Notes under the pieces: model-generated | Databases searched by the model: none | What the model saw: only the letters and a program-made list of their open reading frames with translations | What the model was told of the DNA's origin: nothing | Program-made: the position numbers and the translations under genes | Part shown: positions 36,701 through 48,239 of the stretch, piece after piece | How positions within the stretch are numbered: position 1 is the first letter of the stretch | Layout of the letters: every line of letters begins with the position of its first letter | From: Tigriopus japonicus | Taxonomy: Eukaryota > Arthropoda > Copepoda > Harpacticoida > Harpacticidae | DNA: 64,000 bases | Assembly: GCA_010645155.1 (NCBI GenBank) | Contig: CM021318.1 | Location: 10,901,331 to 10,965,330, forward strand | Direction: 5' to 3'

Positions 36701-39700
36701 CGGACAACTCTTGCCCAAGTTGTTTTCCTTTTGTGCTCCTGCCGATGATTCTTCAATATGGAGACAAATAAATTCACCACCTACCAATCTACACGTATTT
36801 GATCTCCCAAAGTGGTGCATAAGATTTCTGCCTTTTATGACCATCACTATTGTCTTTCGAGCCATGGTGTACTTACACTGAGCCCATGGTAAATTTTCTT
36901 GTGATGCGGAATTAAAAAAAAACCTGTTATTTTAGTTCTGATGCTACAATGATTTTAAGGTTGTACCACTCTATTTATTGAAGGGACATAGTGACATTGT
37001 TGTCAAAGAAATAGAAACGCTGGTCAAGAGCCATTATATTCTGTATATTTGCTCGAGACACATTACAAATTTAAGTAAATTCAAAAACACCAAACGGTGG
37101 ATTCGTTTTCATTCTACAATGTGTGAGGCCTTCCAACTTTTGGTGGATTTGTCTGAGTTTCAAGGCAGTTCTTAAGGATCGGTGTGATCGCGAACAGGGA
37201 AGTTGCATCCTTCAGTACACGTGACGACCCAACTGTGACAATCCATTAGTTATTGGATCAGATATCGTTTGTCTCTCTGGGTCGCCCTCTCTGGAAAAAA
37301 TCACAACTGTCCATCTCCCACCCAATCCTACTATAGGACACTCAATTTAGCTACAGAAAGAGAGGATGAACCCAACTCGGAAGGCAAATTCGTCTTTGGT
37401 GGTCTTGAGTGTTGTCCTCTGAGGTGCAACTCCAAAAAAAAATAATTCATGATCAAATTCAAAAATGCAAATCATTATCCCATAAAATCTAAAGGGTCTT
37501 TCCTCACAAGCATCTTCGATTGAAACTGGGCGAAGTTAGTGTAGGAATTTTAATCTCCTGGTTATTGAAAATTGACCATAAACTAGGATGTGGGAATTTG
37601 TCACTAATAGCAGTTTGGCGAGTATTACCTCGGGAGAAGAGCTCAATAAATAACTCATATTTCAGAACTATAAATGAACTATCTGCTCTGTAAGGTCTCA
37701 TTGGATCACATTTCAAAAAACAAACTCTTTCTCATAATTGCCGAGAAGAAAGTGACCACACAAGTTGATGAACCGGAGATACATCTTATATTGCTCCTCA
37801 AATCATTACGCATATCCTTGAGACCGGTTCAAAATTCTGTAATGCCCCACTCTCTCATGGGTGTTCATTCCCCTCGATGTTTTTTTATATTTAGGCAAGC
37901 TTTTCCGTTCTTAGATTTGAACGGTAGAAGAGACCACTATCGTCTCTTGCTCACCGATGGACATCAGATCGATAAAAACAATTGCTGAACCATGATTAAT
38001 AAAAAGAGAACTAACGTTTGGAAAAAAATGATAAAGCATTCAAAAACATGTAAACCACCAAGGACTCAACATGAGCGACAGCAAAGTGTCTCGTTATGTT
38101 CCGAAATTGAATCCTTTGTCCCTGATATAATGAACTTCCTTAGTGTTTTACCTTGCTCCATCCTCAACTGAGCATCATCGTTCAGCCAGGAAATACAACG
38201 CTTTTCCGTTAAGCTTGGCTCCCACAGAGAAATCATGACATTTATATTGGCTTCACGCTTTAACAGGTCAATCTAAGCTCTCGAATGTGAACGGGTTCAT
38301 CGTTTTCAAAATGGTCCCACACAGTGCTGGTGCGTTTAGACTGTTGGTACCTTGTTGGTTGGCTAGTTGCCCCAGTGCATTCGTTAGAAGCAAATCCGTG
38401 ACCAGGCGAATTGGTTGGACACAAAGCCGCAAAAAAGCTTTTTGAGTCCGGAAGGAAAATACGGAAGTTGCCTGGTCACGCCAGAGATGAGCATACTAAG
38501 TCGAATAAGGTGCAATGATCGGATTTTTTTAAGAGTCAAAAGGTTAGACAAAAACATGCGAAAAAGAGCGGCATTTCGGTTCATTTTATTAAGGCACTTG
38601 GTAGAATTTTTCTAATCAAATTAAGGGAAGTCTACGCTCATATTTGGAATTGTCCATCCGGAAGAGCAAAGGGTAGTCTACCACTTGGAGAGTTCAAGTT
38701 CTTACCGTGGTTCGGTGGCAAGGTGGCTTATTAGAATTTGATCCTGTTTCTCGTGTTATTGCTCATCTCCTCACTAATATCACGCCATGCATTATTTTGG
38801 AGCAGGTGAGTGAGAACAATCAACATTGGATCCAACCTCGAAATCCGAGGGGGTCATCACCTTGATCAAAAGAGACAGACAGTCAAACACTATCCATACT
38901 AAACACTAAATCTCGACCGGGACAATAATTTTTCACTAATTTTTAAGAGCATGTTGTTTCTCCTCAGACACTTTTTGGAAGATTTCAGATTTGAAATTGC
39001 GTTTTTAACTATCATTAAAGCGACCACATGAAGGGTACATGTATGACTGTATGCAAGGATTTTCGGTATATGTGACAAAATCTTATGTCTTTAACGGGTT
39101 TATATCCGCACCAAGACTATTTCTTATTTGTAGCCTCGGCCACCCGAGAGCACTTTTTACGTAGTGGTCCGTCTTATTTGTGGGCAGGATTTCTCGAATC
39201 CAATGAGCTTTGATTTTGCACCCTGTGGAGTGGAAAACACAAAAGTGCTTACCAATAGGTCGTCGTCGTCGTCGTGGTCGAAATTAGAGTACAATAGAGG
39301 ACCCATAAAGGGACACGTCAGAATTTTGGTCAAAATTTACGGCTTTCCCTTTAATGACTGATAATGGGAATTCCAGAGCCTGGTCTAAAGTATTTTTCAT
39401 TAAACAGGGCATCATCACAAGTACTGTACAGTGAACTTGATCAGATGCTCTTGTGAACAAATTTACTTTAGACGCAACTTATATTCTAGTCAAAAATAGA
39501 TTTAATGGCGATGATCTAATGACCAGAATTTGGTTTCCAGAAAAATTGAACATGTGCGGAAGACTTGAAAAGCACACCGGACAGATAAATGATAACCACC
39601 TTGCTGGTGTGTTTCCATTATGTTGGTCATCATTATTATCATCATTCTTCAGCAAACTCGTGCTACTGTTCAGTACTCCACTCACTCTTACCCACAAAGG

Positions 39701-42700
39701 GCTCTTCGGCCATCCATTGAATCCAGGGGAGGCCATTAAAGTGAGAAGACCAGATAGAAAAGCTTCATCGAGCTGGTTACACCATACAAGAGGATCAATG
39801 CACATATTCAGTATACTACCACCTACAAATTAAGGACCATCTCCACAGAAGCTGTGATCGCTCTATTCTAATCGGGGATTAGCACGCAAGAGCCCCAAAT
39901 TCGGCAGTGCCGGTCACAACGACAAAGATGATCTCATTTGTGGCCCGTCAATGTAGCCGAGATGTCATCAAAGATTCAGGGATATTCCACTCACACCTGC
40001 AGAGACAGTCATTGGAGTCCTCAGCTCAAAATGGGATTGCTTCTTTGTTTACTTGTCATTAAGTTCAATTTGTCATTCCCGAGTGAGAATAATTCAATCA
40101 TGCTTGGTGGGAGATCCTCAGAAGTCGACTTAAAAATGTTTTTTTTTATTGAACAAATTCAGAATCAAGACAAATGATGGTTATTTCATTTTGTGATTGT
40201 GAGTGTTGTTGTTTTCAACTGTGAAATGGGCGAAATTTATGACTATGATATTAAACTCTTTCCTTTTGGCTTCAAAGCCGACTTCAAATTTTGGCCAATT
40301 AGTCGTTTTCATTTAGAATAATCGAGATACAACGTTTGCAAAGCACGAGCCAAGGAGAGATCAATTAAAACCATGACATCTCCATGAGATCAAATCAGAC
40401 CGTTGCCAACTATTGCATGGTAAAGATAAGTGAGGATGGCAAGGCACTGGAGATGCTCTGGAGTTGGAGTCATCATACCCCATTATCAGATGGATCCCAA
40501 TGTGCCTAGAACCATTAACTTTGGTCCTTGCGTCACCCACTAGCCACATCCCCTTATAATAAACTTTTGTTCAAAGGTGAACATCAATGGACGGCAGGGT
40601 GATATCAATACAATTTTTCTACCCCCTCATCAATGCAACTTAAGTGAGCGAATTGTTCCTCTACATTTATTAAAGCCCGACAGACTATAATCAGAAGTAC
40701 AGTAGCCCACTACCATATCCCACAAGTTATGTACGTTTGACAATACCACGGACAACTTAACTTCGAACACATGATTCTTTTCATGCAGCAGTTCCTTCCT
40801 AACATGTGTCAAAATTGTTTATCTGGATGGAGTATGGGTCTAATTAGCATTGGATGGCCGGCACGAGCTTATTCAGGGGCATCACTACTACGATCATCAT
40901 TATTATCTCCATCATAAGGACTACCTTGATCATTACCGGATATTGAAGTGTCGGAAGAAGCGCACTGCGATATCAATGCGTCACAATGACTGTACAAGAG
41001 AGTTAGAGAGCCCCTGGCGCGTCCATGACGTCTTTGAGCTCTTTCTTAAGCTCATTTTCACCTTCAATTCAGGACACATTCCGAACAATTAAGATCAAGC
41101 CTTCATGAATCGCAATCATCGTATCGATGTCCAATGTGTCTCGACATTATGGTGTTTTGCTTTATGATGGTTTGCAGACGTTCTGATGACCAGGTGTTGA
41201 ATTCCCTAGCCTTTCCCTAGAGCTCATCCTCATTTGATCACCGAGCGTGACAGCGAAATCGAAACAAAGCCTCTCTCTCCCGTTCTTTCTGTACTCGTGA
41301 GTGACTGCAAGGAAGCATTGACACAAGCTCAAACAGAGGGGGGGGGGGACGAGCAGTATAATATACATGGCTTCAACCACTATTGCAGAGCAAGGAAGCA
41401 AGCCAAAACCTTCACTACAATGTCTACACAAGAGTAATTCGTACAGTTGGAAGTAAACTTAGCACAAATACCAAAATTTTATTTGGCCTTCATTTCCATG
41501 GATCTTTAATGGGATGTTTGTTGACGATTTTTGATGAACTTAAAAGAGGGAAACATTCAAATACTCTTAAGCAACGATCAAACGGTCATTCAGGGATTTA
41601 CTTTTGGAACCAATTGTATTCATGACCAAAAGACTTGACCATATCAATAATGTATTGCACCTTATCACGAAAAACGAGACGAATCGCGGGAATGGAACAA
41701 TGGATCAATAATAGTTCCAAACGCTACTGCCATGATCGGTATTAGGGAGTACAATTTTTTTTCTGACATTCCAAAATGCCAAAAGGTTTGAGTTGTGAGT
41801 TCATTTTTGTTTTCAGGTTAACGAATTTAGCGCTCTGACTGTCGTTCCGATTGGAACATAATTATGGGGTCATTTACGAAAACCAATGCTCCCTCACGCT
41901 CATTAGCCAAAGATGACTAATTTGATGCATTAGGTGGACCCCTTTGGGGCCCCCTCCCTCGTCTCCTAATAACAAGATTATCGCCCTAAAAGCAGGGATC
42001 TAACCCCTTTTTGCCTTTTGGGGGAGGAACGAAAGATCGGGGTTGGTTCATAGTAGCACATGCTACGGAGAAAAACGAAGAAACACATGGCCTTACAAAC
42101 CCAGGAGGTGAGTTTAATGCATTGCCCTTACATACCATACAGCTAAAGGGCAAAGGCTCGTAAGCCAATTAAGGCACTCTAATGCTTCCTCACGTTAGCT
42201 GAACCCATGTACTTGGAAAAATCTCTGCCAAAGAGTATTATTTGGAAACATAAGACCGCATCATCCATATCATGTAAATATCCGAAAAGGCTCTTTAAAT
42301 GTATTTCCTCGGTGCTGCTAAATTTCAGGGACCTCCATGGTTTTTGCTCCGACACTCGCGATCATCGAACAACGAACAGATTTGGCCCTCGAACAAAGCC
42401 CGTCGCTTCGAGCAGGTGTTAATAGATTCAATCACTGACCAAAGACAGATTCATGTTAAACCCCCATAAAATTCAAATGAGCGACACTACCTGTCAGAGA
42501 TCCTTCCGATATATCCACCGTAGGACATCAGAAGATTCATCCATCTCTTCTATCAACCATTAGGAGTCTCTCCATCGGACTGCCATGGTTCTATTTCCGA
42601 CCGGTCGAGAACGCCGCGATTGTCCCTTGACATTTTTGCTCAACCGCCATCATCGAGGGATGAGACGGCGAAAAGTGTCGGGGAAAAGTAATGACCACAC

Positions 42701-42775
42701 CGCTCATGACAAAGTGTATGTAGGGGGGAAACCCTCGAGACCAGGGGGTTGGAAAGCTCAATGAAAATGACTTAG
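33800..42775. other. Nine-kilobase stretch without a supportable gene
   Basis: Many 60-126 codon open frames exist (for example 39453-39833 plus and 37674-37988 plus), but none contains a domain, a signal peptide or matching splice sites. GTC repeats lie at 39259-39273 and a G-run at 41339-41349. No inverted-repeat transposon ends with matching duplications were found by eye. It could hold introns, UTRs or long non-coding RNA of flanking genes. Confidence 0.4.
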
Positions 42776-42781
42776 TTCAAT

Positions 42782-42935
42782 ATGGATTTGCGACGAGTGA
42801 AGAGCTTCAAGGCCACAAATTTGGTCAAGAAGCCGAAGAAGATGGCTTTTACCATAAAAGAGCTGCTTTCGGATCGAAAAGAGTCGCTTTATATGCGAAG
42901 ACTCAAACTCCATATGCAATATCAAATTTTGAGAG
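42782..42935 (+). CDS. Candidate first coding exon with an eh1-like motif (possibly of the zinc-finger gene)
   Basis: The ATG at 42782 opens 51 codons plus one base, ending at a consensus donor, TTGAGAG|GTAAGCC (donor GT at 42936). Codon use is gene-like (AAG, GTC, GCC, CTC third positions). The peptide is basic and contains MAFTIKELLSDRKES at about residues 21-35. Its FTIKELL core resembles the eh1 motif that recruits Groucho/TLE corepressors. The exon ends in phase 1. The next good acceptor in a gene context, ATTTCAG|CTCAA at 46357/46358, begins with the two bases needed and stays open into the zinc-finger frame. The join is inference. It could instead belong to an unseen gene or be chance. 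Confidence 0.4.
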
Positions 42936-43072
42936 GTAAGCCAAAATATCGAAGAGGGGGGTCTTACCTAGAATCATAATTGTTAAAGTATGTAACAGAG
43001 GAAACCTGGGAATATAACGGTGTTGTTGCATTTTTACCTGGCAGTTATGGCTCTGATGGATTTGATCACTTT

Positions 43073-43658
43073 TATAAACGGTTGTAAGAGAATCTGCGGT
43101 CACGGCAGCTTCAGTGACAGCTTCGTCAACACATAGCCTAATGGGCAAGCCCATTCACCGATCTGTGAGCTCATCCAAACGTCGTCAAACTAAAGCCTTT
43201 ACGTCAAACAAGGTAGAGAACGGTGGACTGGAAGTAGAAGAAGTACTTGGATGTCTGGTAAGCCTGAGGTGCAAGAGGGGAGAAGTACGAGGAGAAGCGG
43301 CAAGTGCATGGTTGCCCTGAACGGCGTCAAACGACGTAGAGAACGGTTGACATAGAAGAACAAGAAAGAAGTGCGAGGGGAAGCGCCAGCAGCAGTGAAG
43401 GACTCACGACTAAGAGAGAGTGTGCAACTAAAGCGATGGCAGGTTTGGAAGCAACAAAAGCTGGCTTGCCCTGAGCTGAGACATCAACGTGTTTCTCTCA
43501 AGCCACCTAAGTAGTTCTCTTGTCTACTCCCAAGGAGCGAGCTCGGGGTGAGGCCTTAGTGGCTTCAAAGGTGATTGAGGTAGAGATGCCTCTAGCTATC
43601 CCTCTCTCCTTACGCACAAAAGCTGCCGTGACCACAGATTCTCTGACAGCCGTTTATA
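43073..43658. mobile_element. Mutator-like MITE with 9-bp TSD
   Basis: The ends are inverted repeats of about 40 bp starting TATAAACGG(T/C)TGT and sharing AGAGAATCTG(C/T)GGTCACG, with only a few mismatches. The element is flanked by an exact 9-bp direct repeat, GATCACTTT (43064-43072 and 43659-43667). A 9-bp duplication with TIRs is the signature of Mutator-like elements. At 586 bp with no transposase frame it is non-autonomous. The interior contains two diverged copies of a GTAGAGAACGG-based segment (about 43213 and 43336). If the exon at 42782-42935 belongs to the zinc-finger gene, this element sits in its intron. Confidence 0.88.
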
Positions 43659-43679
43659 GATCACTTTTGATTGGTGTTT

Positions 43680-46340
43680 AGTTATAGGTCCGAACTGTAT
43701 TATGAAAGCCATGACCCAAATGAAGCACAAGCAACTCAACGCACCGAAAATCCATTTGAATTTAGGCGCAATCATAATCGGCGAGTCACTAAATTGTTAT
43801 ATGCAAGTATGTGAGCCGGTGAAGTACCGGCTGCTTCGTATTGTAGAGAGAACCTATCAAACTAAACTCTTCCAGCAATCACTAAAATTCAAATCAAAAG
43901 AGAATGAATATACAATCACGTGCACTTGTTTAAGAGTACTTTTGAAGAAATTTCTGAATGCACATGTGTTGAAGGAGCTGACAAAAAGAATTAAGTCAAA
44001 CATCAAAGGTGACTTTTAAGGGAGTTGCACTTGCAAACACGAGCACTATGGCCAATTTGAATGTGATTGGGACAAATGAAGTAAAGAAAAAGCGTTTTCA
44101 ACTTCAGCCATAGGAAGAATCTAGAGGCACGAGATGTCACAACAATGCGTCTCTAGAGGAACCTAAAGAAACTTATGGGCTCCTATCAGCTTCTTTAGAA
44201 GAATAAAACTGAACTAAGGTTTTGGATGATTTAAAAGAGCTATTTGTTTGATCCTTGATAAAGCTGACTAGATTTTTATCTCAATATTTGTGCTGGAATG
44301 GTGGCGGAAAAAAGCGAGATACGGGAAAACTAAGAGCTAACTGTTTTGAACATGACGCTAGTACCTAGAGGTATTTTTGGGGGGTCTCTTTCGTGACTGA
44401 TGAGATTTTTTAACAAGTATCAAAAACACTAAGATTAACAACGCAATCAATGTTTATTCAAACCTAAGATAAACCTTTAGACAACGACTGGTCGGTCCTC
44501 AGTCACACTTACAGTCAACTAGCTGACTAACAACTTTAAATTCCGTTTCTAGTGCTGCCAATTTTGGAACCGGATTACCAATTTTACAGGATCTCTTTAC
44601 ACTTGGAAACTTTTTGGGGAATAAAAGCGTGTGAATAAATAATACGTTCATTCGTAAATTTTGAAGGTAACCTTTTCAAAATGAAATCAATTTAGATCAC
44701 TATATTAAACGAGACTACTGGAGGCTTTGTTATGGCTGTACCTGTGGTCATTTGGCTTGCATTATGATTAGGTGGCCTCACTGAGCGATTGGTTTTGAGC
44801 ACGTGAGGCTTGGAAATGTGGGAGTTGCTGTCGGGGCGTTCTCTTCGTTGAAACCTTCACGAGTGGTCTCAAAACTCGCCCTCTCCTCATCTAATCATCT
44901 CATCCTCGCACCTCAATCGTCCCGAATTACTCCCACTCGGACCCGCCCCGGCTCATCCTTGTCTTGATCGGTAACCTTCTTAAGTACGTTCAAAGCGATT
45001 AGGACTTTCTGTTTCTTAGGAAGACACACGCTTCAAGAACTATGACAACTTCTTGAACTTAATGTCACTTGCATTGCGGTCGCTTGAAGTCGATCAAATC
45101 CGGAAGGATCTAAATCCTAGGCTAAATCGGATTGAATGCCATAACTGAACATTAAACCATAACCTTTTTCACGAACGGCAAACCTGGATTTAAACCTTGG
45201 ACCTAAAAGGCCACAAGATAATTTGCGAAAGAATTTGGATGATCGTGATGTCCCACCTTCATGTCAGGAGAGGGGAGGTCCAATCCATGGAACAATAATT
45301 TCTTGTTGCATAACCTTTGTTCCCGTTGTAGCGGGACGATGATTGTGGTACTAGATGTTTGAACTAACCTTCTCACCATAAAAGTGGCGGCTGATAAAGT
45401 AACTTTTAATGTTGCACATCTTGCCGCAGGATTGAATGGTCCAACATTTTAATGCCCGTAGCAAGGTGGAAAATTTATATTATTAATTAAAGGAGGTCGG
45501 AAAAATGGACCCAAATCTGCTTTGCTATCAGGGGAATTCGACCAGGCCAAATGAGCATATTTCCGCTAATTGGCATGTTCACCGTAAAAACGCTTTCTTT
45601 CGTTTTCCATGATTCAATGACATATTTTTTTCAAATCTTTCCTGGTTTCGTCGCGGCAGTTAGGTTACTTCAGAAGAGAATGAAAGCACCTCTAGAATCT
45701 TCAAAAGAATATTTCTCACTAGCAGAGAACTTACAACCAGAATTGAGGACATGTTTTGGTCTGTCCATGTCAAACAATGTTTTTTGCCATTGTCTACGCA
45801 CCATGATAAGCCTTAATTATATTGTGACAAATAAAATTGCTCACTGTTCAAGCAATGAGCAAGATTTAGGTGTTAAAACTCGCATTTTTGACGGACAAAT
45901 TGTTACATAGTCGGTGCTGCCATCTTGACTAGGAATTCAATATTAGAATTGGTAGAATGTTAGAAATTCTACTTTTAAGTGCTGTGTAGACTTACATTCA
46001 ATAGCTTAGCTTGAGATCAAGAAAACTGTCGCCTTTGTAAATCAGTTTCATGATGTGATGTTACTGAGGTGCATAGAGTTGGTAGTATTGCAGTTAATGT
46101 CTCGTGCCTTTCGAAAAATCTGATTGTGGGAGGTTTTCTGACCCAAAAACCTTAACAATGAACAATATCGCCACACCAAGGCCTAAAACCGAACTCGAAA
46201 CCCTTCAATGCCACACAACGTTATGGGGAAAAAAAGAAGAGGCTGCAAAGGTTTTGGAATAATGTTTTTCGAAGTTGCGTGCCCATTCAGTGTCGATGCG
46301 AACATTTAACCAAGTTTTTTAAATTTTCCCTCTTTCAATT
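43680..46340. other. Intergenic or intronic region, no confident gene
   Basis: Open frames at 43702-44019 and 45551-45910 (plus strand, 105 and 119 codons) have no recognisable domain. They may be chance or eroded repeats. Bases 44750-45000 are locally GC-richer than the surroundings and could be a regulatory region for the zinc-finger gene. No specific sites were identified. Confidence 0.35.
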
Positions 46341-46368
46341 ATGTTCATTTATTTCAGCTCAAATCATC

Positions 46369-47583
46369 ATGTCCAATCCACAATTTGCCTCTTCATTTTT
46401 TGACTTCAACTGGAACCAACCTTCGGGAGGATTACCTAATCAGGCCTCACTGATGGCTCCTTACCCAGGCTATGATTATAATCACTACTTCAACAGTAGT
46501 ATGATGATGCCCGGGTCTGGATCCCCGCTCCTCCTGGATTTACCTGGTAGTTTCTGTCCTCCCATGGGTCCTACTCCTCCACCGTTGGATTATAGTCAAT
46601 TTTATACGAACGGTCTGCCTAATCATTTCGCTCAAATATTTGTCCCTTCAACGCACGCAAATACCCCGGCTTCGTTCTCAGGCGGTATGACGATGGATCC
46701 TTTTGAGATGAAGAATTCTGGTCCCGTAATTTTTGATCCTCGAATTTTGAGTTGTGAGGGCGGAATCAAAGCCGAGTCCAAGGACAGCTTAGTGCCGGCA
46801 AAGACCCGCCGGTCGTCTGTCTCGGATGTTTCCTTCTACGATTCGAGTGAGGCTGGCGATACGCCGCCAGCCCTATTTAAATCGCACAAATCTGGGAAAC
46901 TCCATTATTGTGGTCAAGAAGGCTGCGACTACAAGACAGACCGGAAGAATAATCTCTTCAGACATGCCCGCACGATGCACGGCTTTCTCGAGAACGGACG
47001 ACTCCAGCCATGTTGCGGACACACCTTCCACACTAAAACTCAATACCGCCAGCACATTAGAGCTTGCCATTCGGATGGTTATAAATGCTCTTGGGGAGGG
47101 TGTCCTAAAGTGTTCCCACGTAAAGCTCTCTTAATGAGACATTTTAAAATCCACACCGGGGAGAAAGCGTTCTTCTGCACCGAACCCGATTGTGCTTATA
47201 CAACAAATCACAAGTCAAATCTCGATCGTCACATCAATATTCACCAAAAGCGAGGCTTGTCCTCATCACCCAGACCCTCACCCGGAGGCATGCCTTGTAT
47301 TAGCCCCAAAATCGAAATGCTCCCACCCACAAGTTCATCGGATAGTGAAACCACGATTCATCATTTCTCATTCACGGTTCCCGATCCGCATCCTCGCCAT
47401 GAAGGCGATCCTGATTTTATCGATCATTTGTCGGATAGTCCTCGTAAGGTTGAAGTTCAGCTCTCTTATCCAAAATTGACGAGCATGCCCAGCATTCCGC
47501 TCTTGTTTGATGAGGATCCGCCTGAGGGTTTGGAACATCAGTCCATTCTATCGGATATTAACCCATTGGCCAATGACGGCTGA
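46369..47583 (+). CDS. C2H2 zinc-finger transcription factor
   Basis: The main exon is open from before 46358 to the stop at 47583. I take the ATG at 46369 (MSNPQFASS, 404 codons), just after a good acceptor ending at 46357; an upstream coding exon is possible. Residues 1-175 are Ser/Pro/Gly/Asn-rich. Four finger units follow: C181-x4-C186-x12-H199-x4-H204; an atypical unit at about 212-232 with adjacent Cys-Cys and no Cys at the first canonical position; C240-x4-C245-x12-H258-x3-H262 with an HTGEKAF linker; and C270-x4-C275-x12-H288-x3-H292. The C-terminal 110 residues are acidic and Pro/Ser-rich. The protein is presumably nuclear and DNA-binding. I do not recognise a named orthologue. The C-x4-C spacing is shared by several families (for example Gli/Zic-like fingers) but the set as a whole matches none I can name. 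Confidence 0.85.
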   Translation: MSNPQFASSFFDFNWNQPSGGLPNQASLMAPYPGYDYNHYFNSSMMMPGSGSPLLLDLPGSFCPPMGPTPPPLDYSQFYTNGLPNHFAQIFVPSTHANTPASFSGGMTMDPFEMKNSGPVIFDPRILSCEGGIKAESKDSLVPAKTRRSSVSDVSFYDSSEAGDTPPALFKSHKSGKLHYCGQEGCDYKTDRKNNLFRHARTMHGFLENGRLQPCCGHTFHTKTQYRQHIRACHSDGYKCSWGGCPKVFPRKALLMRHFKIHTGEKAFFCTEPDCAYTTNHKSNLDRHINIHQKRGLSSSPRPSPGGMPCISPKIEMLPPTSSSDSETTIHHFSFTVPDPHPRHEGDPDFIDHLSDSPRKVEVQLSYPKLTSMPSIPLLFDEDPPEGLEHQSILSDINPLANDG

Positions 47584-47650
47584 AACCAAGTGAATGATCT
47601 CATTGCCTGCATCATCAAGTCTATTCTAGTAACAACATTCATCATTTTTG

Positions 47651-47656
47651 AATAAA
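47651..47656 (+). terminator. Poly(A) signal of the zinc-finger gene
   Basis: AATAAA lies 68 bases after the zinc-finger stop codon on the same strand. Confidence 0.6.
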
Positions 47657-48239
47657 TGTCATCCAAGACAAGATTATTTATGAAAGAAATGGCATTCCGT
47701 CTCCATGAGACAAAACCCATCATCGATCGATCCAACGCTGTCCCTCCTCAATCTATCTCCGCCACGTCCGTACCTGGTTCATCTTGATTACTCCTTCTTT
47801 GAACAACTGTGTCCTTCCTCATGATTTTTGTTTCCTCGTTGTTTTGTGACCTTATCCACCATCAAAACATGATTCGGGTATAATTCGGGCAGCTTAATTT
47901 ATGGAATAAACTATTCTCGAGTTTCGAGTTTACTACTGTCTTTATCATTATAGATTCAACTTCAAGTTCTTCAGACGATCCCGCTTTTCTTCTCTTTTTT
48001 CGCCATCGACTAGTTTTAAGTCATGCTAAAATCGATCTGGAACCCCAGATACGGTAACAATTCCCCCACCACATGATCGCACATCATCCATTCAAGTTTC
48101 AATTGAACTTGTTTTTCGCCGTACTCTCACAGAGACAGACCTGTTTTCCCCTAGTCTAATCTCGGGAATTATTACTCGGTCAGTCTGTTCGAAGTAATAA
48201 AAAATCAACCAGTGAAATCAATCCGAATTGCGTGTTCAA

